Source: REEB95 sp035632055 (lineage in GTDB: Bacteria > Pseudomonadota > Alphaproteobacteria > ATCC43930 > CGMCC-115725). Taken from it: DNA of 43,022 nucleotides. A program made the translations under genes and the position numbers. The notes beneath the pieces were generated by a model that saw only the letters and a list, made by a program, of their open reading frames with translations, was not told the origin of the DNA and did no database searches. Shown piece by piece: positions 17,822-26,432 of this stretch. Each line of letters opens with the position of its first letter. Within the stretch, counting starts at the first letter, position 1. Location of the stretch: NCBI GenBank assembly GCA_035632055.1, contig DASQHO010000083.1, positions 1-43,022 of the forward strand, written 5' to 3'.

Positions 17822-18565
17822 CTAGCGTGCGCCCGAGACGCCGAGGATAGCGCCCGAGACGTAAGATGCCTCGGGCGACAGCAGCCACAGGATCGCATTG
17901 GCGACTTCCTGTGCCGTGCCCGGCCGTTGCATCGGTAGCGCCGCGCTGGCGCGCTCGAGCCGGCCGGGGGGCTGCATCTCCGTGTCGATCATGCCAGGCC
18001 GCACGCAGTTGACGCGGATACCCTCCATCGCAACCTCGCGCGCTAGGCCGATGGTTATGGTTTCGGCCGCGCCCTTGCTTGCGGCATAGGGAATGGCCTC
18101 GCCACCGCCGCCGAGCACCGCAGCGGTCGAGGACAGATTGATGATTACGCCACCGCTGCCGCCATGCGTATTCGACATGCGTCTCACAGCAGCGCGCGCG
18201 CATAGCAATGTGCCGATGACATTGACGCTGAAGATCTCTTCAAGCGTCGCTGCTGGCGTATCGCCGAGACGGCCGATGGGGCCGAGAATGCCGGCACTAT
18301 TGACCAACGCGGTGACGCGGCCCAAGCCATTGTCCACGTCACTAAAGATGCGGTCGACGTCGGCCTCGTACGCGACGTCACCGGCAATCGCGACCGCCTT
18401 GCCGCCAGCCTTGCCGATTTCCGCCACCACTGCATCGGCGCGCGCGCGGTTACTCTTGTAGTTGACGGCCACGGCATAGCCCCGGCGCGCGGCGCCAACC
18501 GCGACCGCGGCTCCGATCCCCCGTGCGCCGCCAGTGACGATCAGGATTTGAGGCGATTCCGGCAT
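17822..18565 (-). CDS. SDR family oxidoreductase
   Basis: This is a classical short-chain dehydrogenase/reductase of 247 residues using NAD(P). The cofactor loop is TGGARGIG (residues 11-18); the structural motif reads NSAG; the catalytic serine is in NLSSTAAVLGGGGEAI; the catalytic pair is in YAASKGA; and PGMIDTEM follows. AAGGAG lies five bases before the chosen ATG, which settles the start over a second in-frame ATG seven codons earlier. Its substrate is unknown; glucose-1-dehydrogenase-like and 3-oxoacyl reductase-like annotations are both plausible. It is transcribed with the atypical epimerase and divergently from mepA. Confidence 0.88.
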   Translation of the reverse strand: MPESPQILIVTGGARGIGAAVAVGAARRGYAVAVNYKSNRARADAVVAEIGKAGGKAVAIAGDVAYEADVDRIFSDVDNGLGRVTALVNSAGILGPIGRLGDTPAATLEEIFSVNVIGTLLCARAAVRRMSNTHGGSGGVIINLSSTAAVLGGGGEAIPYAASKGAAETITIGLAREVAMEGIRVNCVRPGMIDTEMQPPGRLERASAALPMQRPGTAQEVANAILWLLSPEASYVSGAILGVSGAR

Positions 18566-18631
18566 GACGCTCCTTTTGCGCTCCAACGTTCGACACGCCA
18601 GACTATGCCGAACTTGTACCGGGAGACCATC

Positions 18632-19483
18632 ATGCGCGCTGGCGCGCCGCTTGCGACCGTGTTGATCGGAATGCTGCTGGGCGTTCCGGTCCGGGCAGCG
18701 TCGTGGAATGATCCGACGCTTGCGCCGGCCGCCGGGCCGGCGCGCGTCATCGGTGCGCCGTGGAACGGTTGCCTCGCTGGTGCGACGTCACTGCCGTGGG
18801 ATGGGCCAGGATTCGCGGTGCTGCGCCCGGCGGAGCATCGCTATTTCGGCCATCCCGAGACAGTCACGTTCGTCGAGCGGCTCGGACGCAAGGCACGCGC
18901 CGCTGGTCTACCGATTTTTTACGTCGGCGACATGGCGCAACCGCGTGGCGGACCGATGTCGTCCGATCACATATCGCACGAGACGGGTGTCGATGTGGAC
19001 ATTTGGTTCACGCTCGACACAGTGCCGGGATTGCCGGTGACGGCCCGCCAGACGCTCGAGCCGCCGCCGATGGTGCTGGCCGACCAGAGCGCGATCGATC
19101 CAGCGCGGTTTGGCCCCCGCCAGGTGACGCTGCTGCGGCTGGCAGCAAGCGACACCGCGGTCGACCGCATCTTCGTCAATCCGGCAATCAAGGAGGCGCT
19201 GTGCAAAGGCTTTGGCGGTGCCGGGCAGGGCGACCGCAGCTGGCTTGAGCGTGTCCGCCCTTGGTATGGCCACAGGGCGCATTTCCACGTTCGCCTGAAG
19301 TGCCCGGCTGGCTCGCCGCTCTGCATCGAGCAGGCGCCTGTACCGCCGGGCGACGGCTGCGACCCCGCAATCTTCGCCTGGTGGACGCAGGAACTGAGCA
19401 AGCCGAGGCCGCCGACACCGGTGCCACCGCCCGCCCGGCGGCCATTGCCGACCGCCTGCAGCGCCTTTGCGCCGGCAGGATAG
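18632..19483 (+). CDS. mepA: Penicillin-insensitive murein endopeptidase MepA
   Basis: MepA is a periplasmic zinc LAS-type peptidase that cuts D-Ala-meso-DAP cross-links in peptidoglycan. The 283-residue product has a signal peptide (MRAGAPLATVLIGMLLGVPVRA). The conserved RGGP segment is followed by SSDHISHETGVDVDIW, giving predicted zinc ligands H116 and D123. WYGHRAHFHVRLKCPAGSPLC then supplies H219, and PPGDGCDP is also conserved. The ligand spacing H-x6-D matches the E. coli enzyme. GGGAG seven bases before the ATG supports this start over longer in-frame alternatives. The C-terminus ends in a proline-rich tail (RPPTPVPPPARRPLP). Confidence 0.93.
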   Translation: MRAGAPLATVLIGMLLGVPVRAASWNDPTLAPAAGPARVIGAPWNGCLAGATSLPWDGPGFAVLRPAEHRYFGHPETVTFVERLGRKARAAGLPIFYVGDMAQPRGGPMSSDHISHETGVDVDIWFTLDTVPGLPVTARQTLEPPPMVLADQSAIDPARFGPRQVTLLRLAASDTAVDRIFVNPAIKEALCKGFGGAGQGDRSWLERVRPWYGHRAHFHVRLKCPAGSPLCIEQAPVPPGDGCDPAIFAWWTQELSKPRPPTPVPPPARRPLPTACSAFAPAG

Positions 19484-19606
19484 GCGATCCGTTCAGCCAA
19501 TTTGTCGGCAGGCTTGACGCGTTGTCGGAGATTGATAGTGGTGCGCAGAGTATCTGTAAAGTAATACGCCAAACGACTAACAATACAAATCCGATTTTAC
19601 ATATAA

Positions 19607-19623
19607 AAGATAAGTAATATCTT
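19607..19623. repeat. Inverted repeat upstream of the OmpA-family gene
   Basis: AAGATA-agtaa-TATCTT is a perfect 6-5-6 inverted repeat within an AT-rich stretch of an otherwise GC-rich window. It touches the candidate -35 box, so it could be an operator. No regulator is identified. Confidence 0.35.
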
Positions 19624-19650
19624 GCCGTTTCTATGATTAACCATAATAAT
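19622..19650 (+). promoter_or_regulatory. Candidate promoter of the OmpA-family gene
   Basis: TTGCCG (19622-19627) and AATAAT (19645-19650) are separated by 17 bp, matching the -35 and -10 consensus at four and five of six positions. The start codon lies 44 bases after the -10 box, leaving room for a short leader with the GAGGAGA ribosome site. The AT-rich setting supports the call. Confidence 0.4.
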
Positions 19651-19693
19651 ATCGTTGACCGCAATCTCGAATTGCGTCGGTGAGGAGATCACG

Positions 19694-20791
19694 ATGAATT
19701 TCGTGCGTGCTTCGGCTTTGGGCCTGGCGCTTTGTGCGCTGGCCGTACCGGCCTTCGCCCAAACCTTCGGCTCGCCGGGCACCGGGCCCAACGGCCCTTA
19801 TGTCCGCGGCGAAGGCGGCTGGTCGCACATGAACGACATGACCGGCAATACGACCACCGGCACCGCGGTCACCAGCAAGGAGAACGAAGGATTCACCGCC
19901 GGCGGCGCCGTCGGTTGGAAGCTCGACCAACTGCGGCTCGAACTCGGCCTCGATTTCAGCAGCTCCGGCATCAAGCAGGTTAACCTGAACAACGCGCCGG
20001 CCAGCACCGCGAGCGGCTCAGTCAAGAATACCTCCGGCATGGTCCGCGCGCTGTGGGATTTGCGCACCGGCACGCCTTTCGTGCCGTATATCGGCATCGG
20101 CGTTGGCGCGTCGCATGTCACGCTCGACAGCGTGCGCGCCAACGGCGCCGATCTTAGCAATTCATCGGACACCGTCTTTGTTTACGAGCCCGTCCTCGGC
20201 GTCAACTATCTGGTGCTGCCTAACTTGGCGCTCGGCCTCGAATACCGCTACTTCGCCACCGTCGATCCGTCATTTGCCTACGCCCCCGGCGGTCGGCTCG
20301 GCCTTAAAAACGAAAGCCATAATGTGCTGGCAAGCTTGACTTGGTATTTCGGCGTGCCGCAGCCGGCGCCAGACGTGCAGCCAGGTCCGCCGGCGTATCA
20401 GCCGAGTGCGCAGTCTGGGCCTCAGGCCGTTCCACCGGCTTCGCCGCCGGCGCCTCCCGCGCCGCTGAGTTATGTCGTCTTCTTCGATCTCAACAGCGCG
20501 GCGCTGACGCCGCAGGGTCATGACGTGGTCGCCGCCGCAGCCGCCGCCTTCCAGCAGAATACCAAAACCCAGATCAAGCTGACTGGTTACACCGACACTT
20601 CGGGCGCGGCGCATTACAATCTCGCGTTGTCGAAGGCCCGTGCCGATGCCGTGCGTAACGCGCTCGTGAAACTTGGGGTGCCGGAAGCCGATATTGGCGT
20701 ATCTTGGGAAGGTGAGGCCAATCCGCGCGTGCCGACTGCCAATGGCGTACGCGAGCCGCAAAACCGGCGCGTCGAGATTCTGATCCCTTAG
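19694..20791 (+). CDS. OmpA-family outer-membrane protein (beta-barrel plus peptidoglycan-binding domain)
   Basis: The 365-residue product has a signal peptide (MNFVRASALGLALCALAVPAFA, then QTFG). An eight-stranded OmpA/Omp25-like barrel (about residues 23-230) follows, with alternating aromatic strands such as FVPYIGIGVGASHVTLD and LALGLEYRYFA, ending LASLTWYFG. A proline/alanine linker (about 231-262) leads to a C-terminal OmpA domain: VVFFDLNSAALTPQG, ITLGYTDTSG-like LTGYTDTSGAAHYN, LSKARADAVRNAL and the final QNRRVEILIP. Such proteins tether the outer membrane to murein. GAGGAGA about six bases before the ATG fixes the start; an upstream TTG in frame is rejected. A strong terminator follows, so it is probably a single-gene, well-expressed unit. 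Confidence 0.92.
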   Translation: MNFVRASALGLALCALAVPAFAQTFGSPGTGPNGPYVRGEGGWSHMNDMTGNTTTGTAVTSKENEGFTAGGAVGWKLDQLRLELGLDFSSSGIKQVNLNNAPASTASGSVKNTSGMVRALWDLRTGTPFVPYIGIGVGASHVTLDSVRANGADLSNSSDTVFVYEPVLGVNYLVLPNLALGLEYRYFATVDPSFAYAPGGRLGLKNESHNVLASLTWYFGVPQPAPDVQPGPPAYQPSAQSGPQAVPPASPPAPPAPLSYVVFFDLNSAALTPQGHDVVAAAAAAFQQNTKTQIKLTGYTDTSGAAHYNLALSKARADAVRNALVKLGVPEADIGVSWEGEANPRVPTANGVREPQNRRVEILIP

Positions 20792-20816
20792 GTCTGCAGC
20801 CGGAGGAGGCTCGGAG

Positions 20817-20848
20817 GAGGGCCCGGTTCCACCGGGCCCTCTTTTTTT
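20817..20848 (+). terminator. Rho-independent terminator after the OmpA-family gene
   Basis: A perfect 11-bp GC-rich stem (GAGGGCCCGGT paired with ACCGGGCCCTC) closes a three-base loop and is followed directly by seven T residues, 26 bases after the stop codon. Confidence 0.93.
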
Positions 20849-20906
20849 GCACGTAGGGTAGAAATGGCCGGGGTGGGGGCTTTATGGTGTCGCCCGCGAG
20901 GCACCC

Positions 20907-21494
20907 GTGACCATTCCATTTTTGCAGCCGTTCGATGAGTTCACGCGCATCTTCGCCGATGCCAAGCGCATGGAACCGTCGGAACCCGAAGCGGCGACGC
21001 TGGCCACTGCGACACGTGACGGCAGGCCCGCGGCGCGCATGGTGTTGGTCAAGACGGCAGACGAGCGCGGCTTCGTCTTCTTCACCAATTTCGGGAGCCG
21101 CAAGGCGGCCGAGCTTGCCGGCAATCCGCGCGCCGCTTTGCTGTTCCATTGGAAATCGCTGGCACGGCAGGTGCGGATTGAAGGCACGATCGAAACCGTG
21201 TCGCCAGACGAGGCCGACATCTATTTCGCGTCGCGACCGCGCGAAAGCCAACTCAGTGCCTGGGCATCGCGTCAGTCGGAAATCGTCGAAAGCCGCGCCG
21301 CCCTTGAGGCACGGTTCCGCGATGTTGAGACACGTTTCGCCGGCAAAACCGTGCCGCGGCCGGATTTCTGGTCGGGCTATCGCCTGGTGCCGGATTATTT
21401 CGAGTTCTGGACCTTCGGGTCGCGCCGGCTGCATGATCGCGAAGCCTATAGTCGCGACGGCCAAGGTTGGCGCAGCGAAAGGCTTTTTCCATGA
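20907..21494 (+). CDS. pdxH: Pyridoxamine/pyridoxine 5'-phosphate oxidase
   Basis: PdxH is an FMN-dependent dimer that oxidises pyridoxine or pyridoxamine phosphate to pyridoxal phosphate, the last step of the pathway that includes PdxA. The 195-residue product shows ATATRDGRPAARMVLVK, FVFFTNFGSRKAAELAGNPRAALLFHW, QVRIEGTIE, the signature segment RPRESQLSAWASRQS and the C-terminal FWSGYRLVPDYFEFW ending RLFP. The start is GTG with GAGG upstream. It overlaps the following transporter gene by four bases (ATGA). Confidence 0.95.
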   Translation: MTIPFLQPFDEFTRIFADAKRMEPSEPEAATLATATRDGRPAARMVLVKTADERGFVFFTNFGSRKAAELAGNPRAALLFHWKSLARQVRIEGTIETVSPDEADIYFASRPRESQLSAWASRQSEIVESRAALEARFRDVETRFAGKTVPRPDFWSGYRLVPDYFEFWTFGSRRLHDREAYSRDGQGWRSERLFP

Positions 21495-22417
21495 GCGAGG
21501 TGATTCCACAGCAGGAATCGATGCAGCGCGTCGGCGTGCTGATGCGGCGTGCAACTTACGCGTCGCTCTCGGTCGCCGGACTACTGGTCACGGTCAAGCT
21601 CGCGGCCTGGGTCGAGACCAATTCGGTCAGCCTGCTGTCGAGCCTCATCGACTCGTTACTTGACGGCGCGGCCTCGCTGGCGAATCTCGTGGCCGTGCGC
21701 CAAGCGCTGGTGCCGCCCGACCGCGAGCACCGCTTTGGGCACGGCAAGGCCGAGCCACTGGCCAGCCTCGGTCAAGCGGCGTTCATCGCCGGCTCGGCGG
21801 TGCTGCTGCTCATCGAAGCGATCCAGCACCTGATTCATTCGCAGCCGATCACCAATACCAAGGCCGGCTTGGCGGTCATGGTCTTCGCAGTCGTGGTGAC
21901 GCTGCTGCTGGTGCTGTACCAGCGTTCGGTGGTGAAGCGCACCGGCTCGCTGGTCGTGAGCGTCGATGCTTTCCACTACCGTGCCGATCTCGTCCTTAAC
22001 CTGTCGGTGATCGTAGCGCTGCTTCTGACGGTCGAGTTCGGCTACGTGCTGATCGATCCGATCTTCGGCGGCGCGATCGCAGTGTGGATCATCTGGGGCG
22101 CCTGGCAAGTGGCCGACCGCGCCGTCGTCCAGCTCATGGACCGCGAGTTGCCCGATGCCGAGCGCGAGCGCATCCGTGCGATCGTGCTGGCGCATCCCGA
22201 AGTGCGTGCGGTGCATGATTTGAAAACGCGTGCCGCCGGACCGATTTCGTTCATTCAAATCCATCTCGAAATGGACGGCAATCTGCCGCTGACCCAGGCG
22301 CACCGCATCGCCGACGAGGTCGAGGCCAGCATTCTGGCGATCTATCCGCGCTCCGAAGTAATAATCCACCAGGACCCCGCGGGCATCAACGAACCACGCG
22401 CCGCTTATATCCGCTGA
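21491..22417 (+). CDS. Cation diffusion facilitator transporter (FieF/ZitB type)
   Basis: This inner-membrane metal/proton antiporter of 308 residues exports divalent cations such as Zn2+ or Fe2+. Six helices are followed by a cytoplasmic C-terminal domain (from about residue 205). The metal site is complete in FieF numbering style: D54 and D58 in SLIDSLLDGAA, and H162 and D166 in DAFHYRADLVLN. FGHGKAEPLASLGQ carries the further family histidine. The DDHD pattern favours a FieF-like Zn/Fe carrier, but the metal cannot be settled by sequence. The ATG overlaps the pdxH stop. Confidence 0.92.
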   Translation: MSEVIPQQESMQRVGVLMRRATYASLSVAGLLVTVKLAAWVETNSVSLLSSLIDSLLDGAASLANLVAVRQALVPPDREHRFGHGKAEPLASLGQAAFIAGSAVLLLIEAIQHLIHSQPITNTKAGLAVMVFAVVVTLLLVLYQRSVVKRTGSLVVSVDAFHYRADLVLNLSVIVALLLTVEFGYVLIDPIFGGAIAVWIIWGAWQVADRAVVQLMDRELPDAERERIRAIVLAHPEVRAVHDLKTRAAGPISFIQIHLEMDGNLPLTQAHRIADEVEASILAIYPRSEVIIHQDPAGINEPRAAYIR

Positions 22418-22458
22418 GCTTGCTTTCTTTTGCGCAGCGGGCCCCGTAATCTTGACGC

Positions 22459-23199
22459 ATGAACGGCGAACGCAAGACGATCCTGCTGACCGGGGCGAGC
22501 CGGGGCATCGGCCACGCCACGGTGAAGCGCTTTAGCGATGCTGGCTGGCGCGTCGTGACCTCGTCACGCGAAGCAGTTCCACCCGAATGCAAGCGCGATC
22601 CCAACTGGACGCAGCACATCACTGCCGATCTGTCGCAGACCCAGGCGGTCGAAGGCTTCATCGGCGCGGCGTTGCAGGAACTCGGCGATGCGCCGCTGCA
22701 CGCGCTGGTCAACAACGCCGGCGTGTCGCCCAAGACGCCATTCAAGGAACGGCTCGGCTGCCTTAACGGCGATCTCGCCGATTGGCGCCAAGTGTTCCAG
22801 CTCAATTTCTTCACGCCAGTGATGCTGGCGCGCGGGCTTGCCGGGCCGCTGACGAAGGGCAGGGGCACGATCGTCAATGTCACTTCGATCGCAGGCCATG
22901 CCGTTCACCCCTTCGCTGGTTCGGCCTATTCGACTTCGAAGGCGGCGCTATCTGCGTTGACGCGCGAGATGGCGGTTGAGTTCGCGGAGCTCGGCATCCG
23001 CGTCAACGCTGTGGCGCCCGGAGAGATCGAAACCGCGATGTTGTCGCCCGAGACCGAGGTGCTGTTACCGCGAATACCGCTGCATCGGCTCGGCACGCCT
23101 GAGGATGTGGCGGCGACGATCTTCTACCTGTGCTCGCCGGAATCGTCCTACGTCACCGGCACCGAGATTTTCGTAACCGGCGGGCAGCATCTATACTGA
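22459..23199 (+). CDS. SDR family NAD(P)-dependent oxidoreductase
   Basis: This is a classical SDR of 246 residues. TGASRGIG (residues 11-18) binds the cofactor, NNAG follows, the serine is in VNVTSIAGHAVHP, the catalytic pair is in YSTSKAA, and the product-side loop is PGEIETAM. A FabG-like C-terminus (LCSPESSYVTGTEIFVTGG) is present. The substrate is unknown. No clear ribosome site precedes the ATG. It lies 41 bases after the cation transporter on the same strand and converges on the PadR-like gene. Confidence 0.88.
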   Translation: MNGERKTILLTGASRGIGHATVKRFSDAGWRVVTSSREAVPPECKRDPNWTQHITADLSQTQAVEGFIGAALQELGDAPLHALVNNAGVSPKTPFKERLGCLNGDLADWRQVFQLNFFTPVMLARGLAGPLTKGRGTIVNVTSIAGHAVHPFAGSAYSTSKAALSALTREMAVEFAELGIRVNAVAPGEIETAMLSPETEVLLPRIPLHRLGTPEDVAATIFYLCSPESSYVTGTEIFVTGGQHLY

Positions 23200-23224
23200 G
23201 TTTTTTTGCAGACGGCCTTTACGC

Positions 23225-23779
23225 TCAGCGCTTCAGCCACGCCAGCTTGCCCTGAAGCTGGGCGATGTCGGCATCGAGCCAGTCGAGGTAGTGCTGCGGC
23301 GCGCCGGTCTCGGATTTGCGCAACTCGTTGAGCCGGCTGATCTCATCGCCGATGATTTCGGCGATGTGCGCCATTTGAGTTTCGCGTTCGGCCGGACCGA
23401 GGTTATGCACGAAGCGCAGTTTGAGCAGCAGCGCCAGCCGGGTGAAATCGCCAAGCGGACCCTTGAGCCGCGCTTGCAATAGGTTCGCCAGGATGGTGTG
23501 GCCGGCCGGCGTCAGGGCCAGCCGCGCGTTGTCCGCCATGCCCTTGCCCTCGCTCGCCACCGCCAGGCCTTCGACGATCAGCGCTTCGAGCGACGTACCC
23601 ATGAGGTCGAGCGACGGCGCGGCGATGCGGCCGGTGAACTGGCGAATCTGGGCAGCGAGGTCACCGTAGCGGCGGGGGCCGTCGGCAAGAAAACCGAGCG
23701 CCGCGAGCTTGATCGCTTCGACAGGAATCAATGGTTGGTCGCGGAACAACGGACGCGTTCCACGCGGCGGCTCAGGCAA
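23225..23779 (-). CDS. PadR-like winged-helix transcriptional regulator
   Basis: The 184-residue product has a predicted N-terminal winged helix (EAIKLAALGFLADGPRRYGDLAAQI, ALIVEGLAVASEGKGMADNARLALTPAG) and a helical C-terminal part (about residues 105-184) resembling the PadR dimerisation region. Only a TTG is available at the proposed start, which overlaps the hemA stop by eight bases; further TTG codons occur at residues 11 and 17, so the exact N-terminus is uncertain. Co-transcription with hemA suggests a role linked to heme or tetrapyrrole control, but this is inference. Confidence 0.68.
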   Translation of the reverse strand: MPEPPRGTRPLFRDQPLIPVEAIKLAALGFLADGPRRYGDLAAQIRQFTGRIAAPSLDLMGTSLEALIVEGLAVASEGKGMADNARLALTPAGHTILANLLQARLKGPLGDFTRLALLLKLRFVHNLGPAERETQMAHIAEIIGDEISRLNELRKSETGAPQHYLDWLDADIAQLQGKLAWLKR

Positions 23780-24977
23780 CGCGGCGGATCGGAAGTCGTG
23801 ACCAGACGTCGGACAACGCCGCCACCAGCGTGTCGATGTCGGCGTCGGTATGCAGCGGCGTCGGCGTCAGGCGCAGACGCTCACCACCGCGCGGCACAGT
23901 CGGATAATTGATCGGTTGGACGTAGATACGGTGGCGTTCGAGCAGATCGTCCGCGGCCTGCTTGCACAACCGCGCATCGCCGACCAGAACCGGCACGATG
24001 TGGCTGTCACTTGCCATCACCGGCAGTTTCGCCGCAGCCAAGTGTTGCTTTAAACGCGCGGCGCGATCTTGATGGCGCCGACGCAGCTCGGCCGCGCCTT
24101 TGACGTGTCGGATGCTGACGACGGCGCCCGCCGCGATCGCGGGTGGCAGCGCCGTGGTGAAAATGAAGCCCGGCGCATAGCTGCGCAGGAAATCAACCAG
24201 CGCGGCCGATGCGGCGACATAACCGCCCATCAACCCGAAAGCCTTGGCGAGCGTGCCCTGGATCAGGTCAACGCGATCCATTACGCCGTCGCGTTCGGCA
24301 ACGCCGGCGCCGCGCGCGCCGTAAAGACCGACGGCATGCACCTCGTCGAGATAAGTGAGGGCGCCGTACCGCCTAGCAACTGCGCAAAGCTCTCCAATGG
24401 GCGCGATATCGCCGTCCATCGAATAGACCGATTCAAACGCCACCAACTTGGCGCGGGCCGGATCGGCTTGCATGAGCAGCCGTTCGAGATCGGCGGGATC
24501 GTTGTGCTTAAAGATGACCTTTTCAGCGTGGCTATGCCGGATGCCCTGGATCATCGAAGCGTGGTTGAGGGCGTCCGAGAAAATGATGCAGTTCGGCAGC
24601 TGCGATCCGAGCGTCGCCAACGCCGCCTCGTTGGCGACGTAGCCCGATGTGAACACCAGCGCTGCCGACTTGCGATGCAGTTCGGCGAGCTCGCGTTCGA
24701 GCGCAATATGGTAATGCGTCGTGCCTGAGATGTTACGCGTGCCGCCGGCGCCGGCGCCGGTCTGACCGAGCGTGTCACGCATCGCGGCCAGCACATCGGG
24801 ATGCTGGCCCATGCCGAGATAATCGTTTGAGCACCAAACGGTGATCTCGGCGCCGCGTGCATGCTCCTGCGCGCGCGGAAAGGCGCCGGCGCGGCGCGCA
24901 ATGCCGGTGAACACGCGGTAGCGGCCTTCGGCCTTCAACGCATCGAGCCGGGTTTTGAAGAAGGCCTCGAAATCCAT
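23772..24977 (-). CDS. hemA: 5-aminolevulinate synthase
   Basis: ALAS condenses glycine and succinyl-CoA to 5-aminolevulinate, the first committed step of heme synthesis in alphaproteobacteria. The 401-residue PLP enzyme begins MDFEAFFKTRLDALKAEGRYR. It contains the glycine-rich GQTGAGAGGTRNISGTTHYH, the PLP contacts D211 and H214 in YLDEVHAVGLYG, and the Schiff-base lysine K245 in GTLAKAFGLMGGY. It ends with the family segment YPTVPRGGERLRLTPTP. A good -10 box lies 36 bases upstream and the gene overlaps a PadR-like regulator downstream. Confidence 0.97.
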   Translation of the reverse strand: MDFEAFFKTRLDALKAEGRYRVFTGIARRAGAFPRAQEHARGAEITVWCSNDYLGMGQHPDVLAAMRDTLGQTGAGAGGTRNISGTTHYHIALERELAELHRKSAALVFTSGYVANEAALATLGSQLPNCIIFSDALNHASMIQGIRHSHAEKVIFKHNDPADLERLLMQADPARAKLVAFESVYSMDGDIAPIGELCAVARRYGALTYLDEVHAVGLYGARGAGVAERDGVMDRVDLIQGTLAKAFGLMGGYVAASAALVDFLRSYAPGFIFTTALPPAIAAGAVVSIRHVKGAAELRRRHQDRAARLKQHLAAAKLPVMASDSHIVPVLVGDARLCKQAADDLLERHRIYVQPINYPTVPRGGERLRLTPTPLHTDADIDTLVAALSDVWSRLPIRRVA

Positions 24978-25012
24978 CGCGGGAGAGCGCCCTTCGGTGA
25001 AACTATCGAATA

Positions 25013-25041
25013 ATTATAACCGCTTACGGGTTCCGCGTCAG
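25013..25041 (-). promoter_or_regulatory. Candidate hemA promoter
   Basis: On the minus strand CTGACG (25041-25036) and a perfect TATAAT (25018-25013) are separated by exactly 17 bp. The -35 overlaps the stop codon of the upstream aminotransferase gene, so hemA can be transcribed independently of it. Confidence 0.55.
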
Positions 25042-26432
25042 GCCCGCAATGAGGCCCGTTGTCGCGGTGAAAGCCGCGCTGTGGTGTCGTCCAGCGCCTT
25101 TCCGAAACGGTCGAGCATTTCGTCGATCTCCCCTTCGTTGATCACCAACGGAGGCGCGAACGCTTGGGTGTCACCGATCTGCCGCAGGATCAAGCCGTGC
25201 TTGTTGATTTCTGCCGTCAGGATATTGCCGGCGCCGTGACTCGGATCAAACGGTGCCTTGGTCGTCTTGTCCGCCACCATCTCGACGCCAGCGACGAGCC
25301 CGAGGCCGCGGATTTCGCCGACCAACGGATGATCGGCAAAGCGCTCGCGCAGGCCGTTCTGCAACCGCGGCGCCACTTTCCGGACATGGCCGATTATGTC
25401 GCGCTCTTCGTAGATCTTGAGCGTTTCGATCGCCACCGCGCAGCACACCGGATGGCCGGAATAGGTATAGCCGTGGGCGAAAATGCCGATCTTGTCGCTT
25501 TCGTCCGCGAGCGCCTGGTAGATCGGCTCGCTGACCACGGTCGCCGAAATCGGCAGATACGCAGAGGACAACGCCTTGGCGACTGTGATGATGTCGGGCT
25601 TCAGGTCGAATGTTTCAGTGCCGAACATCTTCCCGGTGCGGCCGAAGCCGGTGATGACTTCGTCGGCGATGAACAGTACATCGTGCTTCTTCAGCACCTT
25701 TTGGATCTTCTCGTAATAGGTGCGCGGCGGCACGATCACGCCGCCGGCGCCCATCACGGGTTCGGCAATAAAGGCCGCGACTGTTTCGGGGTCCTCGCGC
25801 TGGATCATCAGGTCGAGGTTCTCGGCTAGGCGCGTGGCGAAATCTTCCTCGCTCTCACCCGGATGAGCGAAACGATAGTGATGCGGGCAATCGGCATGCC
25901 GGATGTTGGCGATCGGCAAATCGAATGAGCGGTGATTGTTGGGCAAGCCCGACAGGCTGGCGCTTGCCACGGTCACGCCGTGATAGCTTTTGAAGCGCGC
26001 GATGATCTTCTTCTTGCGCGGCCGGCCGCGGGCGTTGTTGTAATACCACACGATCTTGACCGCGGTGTCGTTCGCCTCGGAGCCCGAGTTGTTGAAGAAG
26101 GCGTGCGACATCTTCACTGGCATCATGGCGATGAGGCGCTCGGCCAGTTCGCCGACAACGTCGTGCGATTTGTGGTGGAACGAGTGGTAGAAGCTGAGCT
26201 TGCGCATCTGGCGCGCCGCGGCCTCGATCAGCCGTTCCTCGCCGAAGCCCAACGACGTGCACCACAGGCCGGCGCAGCCTTCGAGGTACTCCTTGCCGGT
26301 CTCGTCCTTGACCCGAACGCCCTTGCCCTCGGTCACCAGCAGCTCGCCCTGTCGCTCCAGCCGGCGAAAGTTGGAATAGGGGTGGAGATGAAAGGCGATA
26401 TCGCGGCTGGCGGCGGAGTTGCCTCGCTGCAT
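25038..26432 (-). CDS. Class III (omega) aminotransferase, PLP-dependent
   Basis: The 464-residue fold-type I enzyme resembles omega-amino acid:pyruvate and putrescine:pyruvate aminotransferases. Features are EGCAGLWCTSLGFG in the N-terminal substrate region, NNSGSEANDTAVK for phosphate binding, RFKSYHGVTVASASLSG, D257 in FIADEVITGFGRTG (binds the pyridine nitrogen), and the catalytic lysine K286 in TVAKALSSAYLP. Likely amino donors are beta-alanine, putrescine, taurine or similar; the sequence does not decide. It begins with a clear ATG but a weak ribosome site. It is upstream of hemA on the same strand with a 60-base gap containing the hemA promoter. Confidence 0.9.
   Translation of the reverse strand: MQRGNSAASRDIAFHLHPYSNFRRLERQGELLVTEGKGVRVKDETGKEYLEGCAGLWCTSLGFGEERLIEAAARQMRKLSFYHSFHHKSHDVVGELAERLIAMMPVKMSHAFFNNSGSEANDTAVKIVWYYNNARGRPRKKKIIARFKSYHGVTVASASLSGLPNNHRSFDLPIANIRHADCPHHYRFAHPGESEEDFATRLAENLDLMIQREDPETVAAFIAEPVMGAGGVIVPPRTYYEKIQKVLKKHDVLFIADEVITGFGRTGKMFGTETFDLKPDIITVAKALSSAYLPISATVVSEPIYQALADESDKIGIFAHGYTYSGHPVCCAVAIETLKIYEERDIIGHVRKVAPRLQNGLRERFADHPLVGEIRGLGLVAGVEMVADKTTKAPFDPSHGAGNILTAEINKHGLILRQIGDTQAFAPPLVINEGEIDEMLDRFGKALDDTTARLSPRQRASLRA

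Noticed and set aside
23200..23224. T-run after the 22459 SDR gene as a terminator
   Set aside because: Seven T residues follow the stop, but no stem precedes them.
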